From an uncultured Faecalicatena sp. (GTDB taxonomy: Bacteria > Bacillota > Clostridia > Lachnospirales > Lachnospiraceae): 43,447 bases of DNA. Made by a program: the position numbers and the translations under genes. A model generated the notes under the pieces. The model searched no databases, was not told the origin of the DNA, and was given only the letters and a program-made list of their open reading frames with translations. Shown piece after piece: positions 23,958 through 31,654 of this stretch. The stretch lies in contig CAOKHZ010000032.1 of assembly GCA_948468385.1 (NCBI GenBank), positions 1 through 43,447 on the forward strand, given 5' to 3'. How positions within the stretch are numbered: the first letter of the stretch is position 1; the number at the start of each line of letters is the position of its first letter.

Positions 23958-25055
23958 TCAAAGCAATTCCTCTACCTTTTGCAAGGCCGCCTCGATGACC
24001 TTGTCCATGTCATAATATTTATAGTTGCCCAATCTTCCGCCAAAAATAACATGTCCTTCCTGCTCCGCCAGTTTTTTGTATTCCCCGAACAACGCGTCGT
24101 TCTGCTCGTTGTTCACTGGATAGTACGGCTCCATGCCAACCTTCCATTCCGAAGAGTACTCTCTGGAAATCACGGTCTTCTCTTGTTGTCCGAACTCAAA
24201 GTGCTTGTGCTCGATAATTCGCGTGTAAGGCACCTCGCGCTCCGTATAATTGACCACGGCGTTCCCCTGATAATTGTCCGTATCCAGCACCTCCGTCTCA
24301 AACCGCACGGAACGATACTCCAACGCCCCCAGCTTGTATCCGAAATACTCGTCAATCATGCCGGTAAACAGAATCTTGTCCGCAACGCTTTCGTTCTCCT
24401 TGATAAACTCAAAATAATCCGTGTTCGTCATCACGTCGATGCCTTCCAGCATCTTCTCGATAATCTTCGTATAACCGCCAATCGGGATGCCCTGATAACG
24501 GTCGTTAAAATAATTGTTGTCATACGTGAAGCGAACCGGGAGGCGCTTGATGATAAACGCCGGCAAATCTTTGCAATCCCTCCCCCACTGCTTCTCCGTG
24601 TACCCCTTCACCAACTTCTCGAAAACGTCCTTCCCAACCAAAGACAATCCTTGCTCCTCCAAGTTTTTCGGCTCCGTGATGCCCGTCTCGGCCACCTGCG
24701 CGGCAATTTTCCCTTTCGCCTCCTGCGGGGTACGGATGTTCCACATCTTGCTGAACGTATTCATGTTAAACGGTAAATTGTACAACTCATCCTTGTACAC
24801 GGCCACCGGGGAGTTGATGTAATTGTTAAACTCCGCGAACTGGTTTACATATTCCCACACCGCCTTGTTCGAGGTATGGAAAATGTGCGCGCCATACTTG
24901 TGCACATGGATACCTTCCATTTCCTCACAATAAATGTTGCCGCCAATATGCCCGCGCTTGTCAATCACCAGGCACTTCTTGCCCCTCTTGTTCGCCTCGT
25001 AGGCAAACACGGAACCATATAGTCCCGAACCCACAATCAAATAATCGTATTTCAT
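23958..25055 (-). CDS. glf: UDP-galactopyranose mutase
   Basis: A 365-aa Glf, the flavoenzyme that converts UDP-galactopyranose to UDP-galactofuranose. The FAD-binding start MKYDYLIVGSGLYGSVFA is clear, followed by VIDKRGHIGGN, YGAHIFHTSN and later FGGRLGNYKYYDMDKVI. The ATG at 25055 has AAAAGGAG about 6 nt upstream; the neighbouring ATG at 25058 is an alternative. It lies next to two GlfT2-like transferase genes, so a galactofuranose-containing polymer is strongly suggested. Confidence 0.97.
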   Translation of the reverse strand: MKYDYLIVGSGLYGSVFAYEANKRGKKCLVIDKRGHIGGNIYCEEMEGIHVHKYGAHIFHTSNKAVWEYVNQFAEFNNYINSPVAVYKDELYNLPFNMNTFSKMWNIRTPQEAKGKIAAQVAETGITEPKNLEEQGLSLVGKDVFEKLVKGYTEKQWGRDCKDLPAFIIKRLPVRFTYDNNYFNDRYQGIPIGGYTKIIEKMLEGIDVMTNTDYFEFIKENESVADKILFTGMIDEYFGYKLGALEYRSVRFETEVLDTDNYQGNAVVNYTEREVPYTRIIEHKHFEFGQQEKTVISREYSSEWKVGMEPYYPVNNEQNDALFGEYKKLAEQEGHVIFGGRLGNYKYYDMDKVIEAALQKVEELL

Positions 25056-25145
25056 CATCTGCTCCTTTTCCAATCTGCCTATTCCTTCACCACAAGCAAC
25101 GCGCCAACTGCCTGCTTCCTCGCGCTACCGCTTTCACGGCGCACC
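25056..25145. other. Intergenic spacer with ops-like sequence
   Basis: A 90-bp spacer with no gene. It holds GCGCCAACTGC (25101-25111) and GCTTCCT (25114-25120), as in the spacer at 18377, and on the coding (minus) strand GCGGTAGCG (25131-25123), identical to the core of the RfaH ops pause site of Proteobacteria. Whether this means anything in a Firmicute is unknown. Confidence 0.45.
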
Positions 25146-26978
25146 CTACTGGTACTTCTCAATTTCCAGGTACCTCGCCCAGAACTCATAGGAGGTGAGG
25201 TATTTCTTCCTTCTTTTGTAAGCTTCTTTGATTCGGCCTTGGTACTTCGCATACTTCTTTCTTATTGCCTTATGATACGCACGTATCCTTTTGTACTCGG
25301 CCTTGTTCATTGACCTTAATTCACCCTGCATCTCAAAGAGATTCACCGCCAGCAAATTTTCATGAAACGTCTGCCTCTGCGGATTAAAGAACTCATCATA
25401 GGAAATCACGGCCACCTCTTTCTCCATCCACCGTCTCGGCCAGAAACGCTGTCCATTTGCCGTAAGCCTATAAAAAACTTTCTGCAGGAAATTGGTCGGA
25501 TCCATGCGATAAACATCATCTGGGTTTACACTAAATCCAAGCTCCTCCACATCCTTTAACTTGGCATTTAACGCCCCCTTTTCCATCATGAGACTTTCTC
25601 CTGACACCGTTTCAATAAACTTCGGTCCCTTCATATAATCATTCCATGCATCCAGAATCAGTTGCGCCGCATTATAATTAAATCGATGCAATTCTTCTAA
25701 CAAGCGATCTTCATAATGAGCGACGATCTCATCCTCCTTATCATAATCATCACAAGCGTTCATAATCATTGCATTGCGAAACGTCTGATAATAGTTCATT
25801 GACGCACTGTATTTTGTAACAAATCCCATATGCCATAGGCAAATCCCGTTCATGGTAATCGTCTTGACCTGGTTGCGTACCCCGAATTCAATGTCGTCCC
25901 CACGGATAAATAATGGAAGCGGAAGTCCGTTCTCTTTAATCAGTTCCATAGGAATACAACAATACCACCACGCCGCATAACCGGCCTCCATCTCCGTGTT
26001 CACATTTTCATTAATCAGCATATTGGTAATGGAACACATATAACGTGGCACCTTGATGGGACGGTGCACGCCATTGTACATGTATCCCGCATCCTCATGA
26101 AACCATGCCATTCTCTCATAATACAACATGGCTCCGCTGATAACGTGCCTGCAATACTTCTCCTTGGCAAGGCTCAGCAAATGATAGGTGCGGAACAAGC
26201 TTTCCGGTAAAAGCAACACGTCATCGTCCATCAACAACACGTGCGTCAAATCCTCGCGTTCCTTCATGGACTCTATCATGCCACGGGCAAATCCGCCCGC
26301 CCCGCCGACGTTTTTATTCGGATGCAAAAATACGCCGTCGCCCTCTATCTCTTCCTTTGACAGCGTTCTTCCATTGTCCACTACGTGCACGCTCCAATGA
26401 AACCGCATCTCCTCATCCGCGAGCAACTGTTCTTTCAACATCTCGACATTTTTTTTAATGTACGCTTCCTTTTTGAATGTCGTGGTCGCAATGCCAATGT
26501 GCAGGTCCCTTATTTCTCCCTCCTCGACCAATGCCTCATAGGAACCGCCATAAAATTCACAATCACCATACGTCTTGATGGAAAAGCCAAAAATCTGTTC
26601 CTTCACGTCCAACGGGATTTCCAACTCCAACACGGTTCGCTCTGCAAAATCATACTTTTCTCTTACATAAACCTTGCGTTGCTTGGATTCGGCTACCAAA
26701 TGATACCCTTCGATTCCGACCTCGAACCTTCCCGTCATTTCCAGTTTTATGAATAATCGCTCAATATTGGTATATCTCTTCCATTTTGCCACGGAAATCC
26801 CATTAAAGTAGGAACAAAAGTTATAATCCTTATAATGTGACAAAAGCAACCGCCCGGTTCCATCTTCCAACACCTCGCAAACATTTTCCGCACCCTGATA
26901 ATATAGCCCCCATGGTGCCGACTGCGGTCCTTGGTTTGGAAGCAAAATGTTCTGAATCTTGATCCTCTTCTTTCCCAT
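25146..26978 (-). CDS. GlfT2-like galactofuranosyltransferase (paralogue 2)
   Basis: A 610-aa GlfT2-like GT2 enzyme. The N-terminal KIQNILLPN and beta-sandwich (about 45-155) precede the GT-A domain: IATTTFKKEAYIKKN, HPNKNVGGAGGFARGM, triple Asp at 251-253 (LLMDDDV), RGDDIEFG near 359-366 and LWHMGFVTK near 381. The helical C-terminus ends FWARYLEIEKYQ. It is a close paralogue of the next gene (26999-28819), with which it shares the N-terminal, active-site and C-terminal motifs. The ATG at 26978 was preferred to a TTG at 26984 because AGGAAAGG lies 6 nt upstream. It follows glf's partner genes in the same operon. Confidence 0.9.
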   Translation of the reverse strand: MGKKRIKIQNILLPNQGPQSAPWGLYYQGAENVCEVLEDGTGRLLLSHYKDYNFCSYFNGISVAKWKRYTNIERLFIKLEMTGRFEVGIEGYHLVAESKQRKVYVREKYDFAERTVLELEIPLDVKEQIFGFSIKTYGDCEFYGGSYEALVEEGEIRDLHIGIATTTFKKEAYIKKNVEMLKEQLLADEEMRFHWSVHVVDNGRTLSKEEIEGDGVFLHPNKNVGGAGGFARGMIESMKEREDLTHVLLMDDDVLLLPESLFRTYHLLSLAKEKYCRHVISGAMLYYERMAWFHEDAGYMYNGVHRPIKVPRYMCSITNMLINENVNTEMEAGYAAWWYCCIPMELIKENGLPLPLFIRGDDIEFGVRNQVKTITMNGICLWHMGFVTKYSASMNYYQTFRNAMIMNACDDYDKEDEIVAHYEDRLLEELHRFNYNAAQLILDAWNDYMKGPKFIETVSGESLMMEKGALNAKLKDVEELGFSVNPDDVYRMDPTNFLQKVFYRLTANGQRFWPRRWMEKEVAVISYDEFFNPQRQTFHENLLAVNLFEMQGELRSMNKAEYKRIRAYHKAIRKKYAKYQGRIKEAYKRRKKYLTSYEFWARYLEIEKYQ

Positions 26979-26998
26979 TTTCAACCTTTCCTCTCACT

Positions 26999-28819
26999 TT
27001 ATTGGTATTTATCAAGTTCGAGATACCTTTCCCAGAATTCATCTGACACAAGATAATTCCGTTTTTGAAAATACTCCTTATTGACCTTGTTTCTCCTTCT
27101 CTTATACTTCATATAAACTTGTATGGCCTCCCACATGACCTTGCGGAAACGCTTTCTGTCCTGAACTCGGATTTCCCCCTCTTTCGTATATGGATTCACA
27201 GAAATCAGAGATTCCCGAAACGCCTGCCGTTGCGGGTTGTAAAACCAGTCAAAGGCAATTACCGCAGGTTCTTTTTTCAATTTCCTTTTTGGCCAGAATA
27301 CTTGCCCGTTAAACGTCAGCTTATATAAAATCGAGTCGATAAATCTTCTGTCATCCAACACATAGACCCTTGTCAAGTCAACCGGTCGATCCGTCAATTT
27401 TTCAAGATCCATAAGTGCCGCGTTCCGGCTGCTCATGGCCGCAAGCCGCTCCTGGCATCGCTCTTCCTCTATAAAGGAAGGGCCTTTCAGAAAATCCTTT
27501 ACCGCATCCACGAAAAATTCCGTAGCCCTATAATTATAACGAAGTATCTCCGTCAAGAACTGCCCCACGAAATGTTTCATGATATGCTCCTGCATTTTCA
27601 TGTTCCCATTACATGCCGTGGCAATCAGGAAATTACGAAACACCTGGTAATACTCCATAAAGTAATTGAACTTTGTCACGAACCCTAAATGCCAGACACA
27701 AATCCCATTCATGGTGATAAATTTCGCATGGTTACGCAAACTGTACTCCGTGTCATCCCCACGAATAAACACGGGAAGAGCATACCCACTTCGCTCAATC
27801 ACCGAAGTCGGAATACAACAATACCACCATCCCGCATACGTATCCGGCTGATTCGTGTCATACTCCTCATTGTACAAAATACGCTCCTTCTTATTTAAGG
27901 TCCTCCGTCCCTTTAACGTCAATTGATATCCGTCCCTCACCACGAAGCCGACATCCTCGTGAAACTCATCCATATTTTCAAAGCGCAACATGGCGCCACT
28001 GATAAAATGCTCCTTGTATTTTTCCTTTTGCAGCAACAACAACATATACGTCCTGCGAATGCTCTCAGAAAGAATCTCGACGTCGTCATCCATCAATAGC
28101 ACGTTCGTCGCCTTTGGGGTCTGTCGCAGCGACTCCATCATGCCTCGTGTAAAGCCTCCCGAACCGCCCACGTTCTTATTGGGATGATAAAAGATGTGGT
28201 TCGTCTCAACCTCCGCCCGTTCAAGAGTCCGACCATTATCAATCACATGTATATATAAATTCGGCCCGATCGTTTCATCCGTTAAAAGTTCCTCACGAAT
28301 CAATTGTAAATTTTTCCGGATAAACTCCTCTTTCTGAAACGTGACCGTGGCGATTGAGAGTACCACGTCGTTCCATTCTCCCGCATCCACGTCGGTATAA
28401 TACGCGCCGCTGTAAATATGGCAATCCGATTTCGTATTCACCTCGAAAGCAACAAGGGTCTCTTTCGAATCTGGAACCTCGATTTCTATTACCGTCCGCT
28501 CCCCACACGCAAACTTCTGGGAACTATACACTTTTTCCCGCGTTGCGTTTTGCAACAGATGGTATCCCTTTATCATGAGCGTGAAATCTCCCTCCACCTC
28601 CAAACGAAGGAAGAACCGTTCCGCTTTCGTATATTCTTTCCATTTTTTTAAAGAAAAGGCGTTCAGATACGTCATAAAATCACAAACGTTGTACCCTGCC
28701 ACAGAAAGACAACGTTTTTTCTCATCATATACCGTCTGAATGCTTTTAAAAAAGAGTTTGTCATAATTACAATATCTATCCTTGTCTGGAAACAAGATAT
28801 TTTGCAGTTTTAATTCCAT
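26999..28819 (-). CDS. GlfT2-like galactofuranosyltransferase (paralogue 3)
   Basis: A 606-aa GlfT2-like GT2 enzyme: N-terminal KLQNILFPD, beta-sandwich (about 40-145), IATVTFQKEEFIRKN, HPNKNVGGSGGFTRGM, triple Asp at 244-246, RGDDTEYS (catalytic-base region; Thr where the paralogues have Ile) and VWHLGFVTK. It ends FWERYLELDKYQ. In mycobacteria one GlfT2 makes alternating linkages and GlfT1 starts the chain; here three related enzymes could divide initiation, extension and side-branching, but this is inference. It starts 9 bp after the ABC ATPase gene. Confidence 0.9.
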   Translation of the reverse strand: MELKLQNILFPDKDRYCNYDKLFFKSIQTVYDEKKRCLSVAGYNVCDFMTYLNAFSLKKWKEYTKAERFFLRLEVEGDFTLMIKGYHLLQNATREKVYSSQKFACGERTVIEIEVPDSKETLVAFEVNTKSDCHIYSGAYYTDVDAGEWNDVVLSIATVTFQKEEFIRKNLQLIREELLTDETIGPNLYIHVIDNGRTLERAEVETNHIFYHPNKNVGGSGGFTRGMMESLRQTPKATNVLLMDDDVEILSESIRRTYMLLLLQKEKYKEHFISGAMLRFENMDEFHEDVGFVVRDGYQLTLKGRRTLNKKERILYNEEYDTNQPDTYAGWWYCCIPTSVIERSGYALPVFIRGDDTEYSLRNHAKFITMNGICVWHLGFVTKFNYFMEYYQVFRNFLIATACNGNMKMQEHIMKHFVGQFLTEILRYNYRATEFFVDAVKDFLKGPSFIEEERCQERLAAMSSRNAALMDLEKLTDRPVDLTRVYVLDDRRFIDSILYKLTFNGQVFWPKRKLKKEPAVIAFDWFYNPQRQAFRESLISVNPYTKEGEIRVQDRKRFRKVMWEAIQVYMKYKRRRNKVNKEYFQKRNYLVSDEFWERYLELDKYQ

Positions 28820-28828
28820 AATTTTGCC

Positions 28829-29569
28829 CTACCGATTCTCATTCATGTATTCCGCCGCCACTTCTTCCACCAATCCGCTCTTTTTCACCACGCCGTGATC
28901 CAACCAAATGGCATGGTCGCACAAATCCTTGACCGAATTGATGTCATGGGAGACATAAAGCAACGTGGTTCCCCCCTGCAGCATCTCGTTCATGCGCCCA
29001 TAACACTTCTGCTGAAACTGATAATCTCCCACCGACAAAATCTCGTCCACGACGAGGATATCCGGCTTGACCATCGTGGCGATGGCAAACCCCAACCTGG
29101 CCTGCATGCCCGAAGAAAAATTCTTGATTGGCACGTCCTGAAAATTCTCCAACTCCGCAAACCCGATGATTTCGTCATAATGCTCCTGCATGAACTTGCG
29201 CGAATGTCCCAGCACCGTGCCATTTAAAAACACGTTCTCACGTGCCGTCATGTTCATGTCAAACCCCGCTCCCAACTCAATCAGAGGTGCAATCGTCCCC
29301 ACGGTACGTATCGTTCCCTTATACGGCTTTAATATACCGCAGATTGCCTTCAGCAAGGTGGACTTGCCGGAACCATTGATTCCAATCAATCCCCACGCCT
29401 CCCCTGCCTTGACTTTCAAATTGACATCCTTGAGCGCCAAAAATTCCTGAAACATCAGCTCGTGCTTAATCAACTTTATAAAATATTCTTTCAGGTTGTC
29501 CACCTTTTCCGAGGCCAGGTTGAACCGTATCGTCATATTTTCCACGTCAACAATATACTCTTCACTCAT
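28829..29569 (-). CDS. ABC exporter ATPase (polysaccharide)
   Basis: A 246-aa ATPase of the Wzt/KpsT/TagH class. Walker A is GINGSGKST near residues 63-71, the signature is FSSGMQARL, Walker B is ILVVDE, and the switch His lies in YVSHD. It has the insertion of MTARENV typical for exporters of surface glycans. It ends shortly after the ATPase core and lacks the C-terminal carbohydrate-binding domain of long Wzt proteins, so chain-end recognition by this subunit is not expected. It pairs with the permease gene 12 bp upstream. Confidence 0.93.
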   Translation of the reverse strand: MSEEYIVDVENMTIRFNLASEKVDNLKEYFIKLIKHELMFQEFLALKDVNLKVKAGEAWGLIGINGSGKSTLLKAICGILKPYKGTIRTVGTIAPLIELGAGFDMNMTARENVFLNGTVLGHSRKFMQEHYDEIIGFAELENFQDVPIKNFSSGMQARLGFAIATMVKPDILVVDEILSVGDYQFQQKCYGRMNEMLQGGTTLLYVSHDINSVKDLCDHAIWLDHGVVKKSGLVEEVAAEYMNENR

Positions 29570-29581
29570 CTTCCCATGCTC

Positions 29582-30376
29582 CTATACATATAGTATGAAC
29601 TTATCCTGCGTCTTTTTAAACACGAACAGCCCAATAAACAACACGACAAACGAAAACAGCCAGCCGCCCCAGAAAATGGCCGCGTCCGTAAAACGGCCAT
29701 ACAAGACAAGGTCACGGAAGTGCTGGATATAATAATACATCGGGTTCAAATGCGTGATAATCCAACGCACCCACTCCATCTTGTCCAACATCTCAATCGG
29801 ATAGAAAATCGGGGTCAAGTACATCCACGCCGTCGTGAACGCATTATAAATATACTGCACGTCACGGAAAAACACGTTTGCCGCAGACAACAAGAATCCC
29901 AAACCACAAGCAAACAAATAGATTTGTATGACGACCACCGGAATCAACAACATATACAAACTGAAATGCGCCCGCGTGACCAACATGACCAAAAACAGCG
30001 CTCCCATGGAGAATACAAGATCCACCACCGAGCTCGTAATCTTGGCCAAGGTAAAAATGTACTTGGGCACATATATTTTCTTTAGCAAGGCCGAATTGTC
30101 CAGAACGGAATACATGGCCATGTGGGTAGAACTGTTTACAAATTCAAACAACGCGCTTCCCGTCAGCAAGTACACCGGAAAATTGTCAATTCCCCGGTCA
30201 AACATCTGCGAAAACACGATGGTCATGACAATCATGATAAGGAGCGGACTCAATATACTCCATAAATATCCCAGAAAACTCCTCCTATACTTTAACTTGA
30301 CATCCCGCACCACCAGCTCACGCAACAAATCCTTGTACTGGATTAAAACATTAATTCGCTCAATCATCGCCGCCAT
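29582..30376 (-). CDS. ABC-2 type polysaccharide permease
   Basis: A 264-aa permease of the Wzm/KpsM/TagG type with about six transmembrane helices. The amphipathic N-terminus (ELVVRDVKLKYRRSFLGYLWSIL) is the family hallmark. With the ATPase it should export an undecaprenyl-linked glycan to the outer face. I chose the ATG at 30376 (GGGAGG 10 nt upstream); the reading to 30475 would run through the leader hairpin. First gene of the long operon, about 180 nt from its promoter. Confidence 0.92.
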   Translation of the reverse strand: MAAMIERINVLIQYKDLLRELVVRDVKLKYRRSFLGYLWSILSPLLIMIVMTIVFSQMFDRGIDNFPVYLLTGSALFEFVNSSTHMAMYSVLDNSALLKKIYVPKYIFTLAKITSSVVDLVFSMGALFLVMLVTRAHFSLYMLLIPVVVIQIYLFACGLGFLLSAANVFFRDVQYIYNAFTTAWMYLTPIFYPIEMLDKMEWVRWIITHLNPMYYYIQHFRDLVLYGRFTDAAIFWGGWLFSFVVLFIGLFVFKKTQDKFILYV

Positions 30377-30433
30377 CTCACAACATCCTCCCAATATGGC
30401 CTTCCCGCTGCCGCTCCTGGCAACCTTTCCTTT

Positions 30434-30487
30434 AAAAAAAGTTGGTTTTTTCGATTGACGAAACCGATCAATCATTTAGACCAACTT
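30434..30487 (-). terminator. Terminator-like hairpin in the exporter-operon leader
   Basis: On the minus strand AAGUUGGU (30487-30480) pairs with ACCAACUU (30446-30439), enclosing a second stem (GAUUGA with UCAAUC), and is followed by five more U. It lies downstream of the promoter at 30562-30590 and upstream of the permease start at 30376. It is therefore inside the operon leader and could attenuate transcription, or it could end the acyltransferase transcript. Confidence 0.7.
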
Positions 30488-30561
30488 AATTTTCCCACTC
30501 CATAATTTTAGTAACTCGCACAATTCAAGCAACTCATTCTATTATACCCATCATCAGACTG

Positions 30562-30590
30562 ATTATAGCAAAAGACTCCAAGAATGTCAA
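30562..30590 (-). promoter_or_regulatory. Perfect consensus promoter of the exporter operon
   Basis: TTGACA (30590-30585) and TATAAT (30567-30562) with exactly 17 bp between: both hexamers match the sigma-A consensus at every base. It begins just after the acyltransferase stop (30597) and points at the ABC permease gene. Confidence 0.85.
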
Positions 30591-30596
30591 ATCTTG

Positions 30597-31640
30597 TTAT
30601 TTTTCGACTTGATTTTCATCACTTTTCGCAAATAATCGACGAACCAGCCGAGGAAAACAACGGATTTTCAAAACAACCCAAGTCCCCGCCGCACAAAATA
30701 CAATCTTTGCCGCCAAGTACACGACAACGTCAGGTACCCCGTGTCCCACAAGCCCCTTCAAAATCCCGTCCCACGGCACCCCCTTCAACTCCACCGCATG
30801 AACGCACAACACGATTAACGAATTCCGGCCAAAGAACAGTAACGCCTTGGAAACCCACCTCGTTTTTTCTTCCAACACTTTCGAGAAACACAATACCACG
30901 TAACTCCCTGCCAACGCCCCGGCATAATCAAGCAATCCATGGTTAAAGCGGTTTTCAACCAAATACATCTCCCCGCAAAACAAAATACAAAACACCCACA
31001 ACGCCACGATTCCCACCGAAATTTCCTTCGGAAGCTTCTTTTCCATCACCCCATACTTGTGTGCGAGCATCCCTAAATACACAAAACTCGACGCGACCAT
31101 GCCAGACTGAATGCTAAGAGGCATCCACGCCGCCCCGCTGCTTGTAAACCCCAGCAGGGCGACAAAAAAGATACACGCGCCACAATGCTTCCACCGCATG
31201 AAATAACGTACGATGACCAACGCGAAAAACAATGCCGGCAGAAACCAGATTGCCCCGACCGTGGGCACACAAAACCCTTCCCCAATCCAAATCTCATGTA
31301 TCTCTGATCCATTTCCATACAATCCGGCCAAAATCTGATTCACAACCGTTTTCCAAGCAGCCTCGAACGTACCTAGCCACTGATACGCGCCATGCACCGC
31401 CCTCGGCATAATGAATCCCCACGCAATCACATACGGTGCCATCAACTGCTTTGCCTTATTTTTCGCATACTCCTTCACCGGCAAGCGGTCATTCAGAAAA
31501 TACCCGCTTATCAGGAAAAAAACCGGTACATGAAACGTGAACACAAATTGATTAATTCTGACTGATCCCAAATGCCCGGCTATGATACACAATATCGCAA
31601 TTCCCTTGGCAATGTCAAAATATTCGATTCTTTTGTTCAT
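30597..31640 (-). CDS. Membrane acyltransferase family 3 (O-acetyltransferase)
   Basis: A 347-aa membrane protein of the acyltransferase 3 family (about ten helices), which acetylates sugars of surface polymers using cytoplasmic acyl donors. The N-terminus MNKRIEYFDIAKGIAILCIIAGHLG and the FTFHVPVFFLISGYFL block are family signatures. It follows the LCP gene by 14 bp, so both belong to the promoter at 33413-33441. The modified sugar is unknown. Confidence 0.9.
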   Translation of the reverse strand: MNKRIEYFDIAKGIAILCIIAGHLGSVRINQFVFTFHVPVFFLISGYFLNDRLPVKEYAKNKAKQLMAPYVIAWGFIMPRAVHGAYQWLGTFEAAWKTVVNQILAGLYGNGSEIHEIWIGEGFCVPTVGAIWFLPALFFALVIVRYFMRWKHCGACIFFVALLGFTSSGAAWMPLSIQSGMVASSFVYLGMLAHKYGVMEKKLPKEISVGIVALWVFCILFCGEMYLVENRFNHGLLDYAGALAGSYVVLCFSKVLEEKTRWVSKALLFFGRNSLIVLCVHAVELKGVPWDGILKGLVGHGVPDVVVYLAAKIVFCAAGTWVVLKIRCFPRLVRRLFAKSDENQVEK

Positions 31641-31654
31641 ACTATTCTTTATCC

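Noticed and set aside
25123-25131. A true RfaH ops element
   Set aside because: The nine-base core matches, but RfaH/ops is known from Proteobacteria and nine bases can occur by chance; kept only as a low-interest lead.
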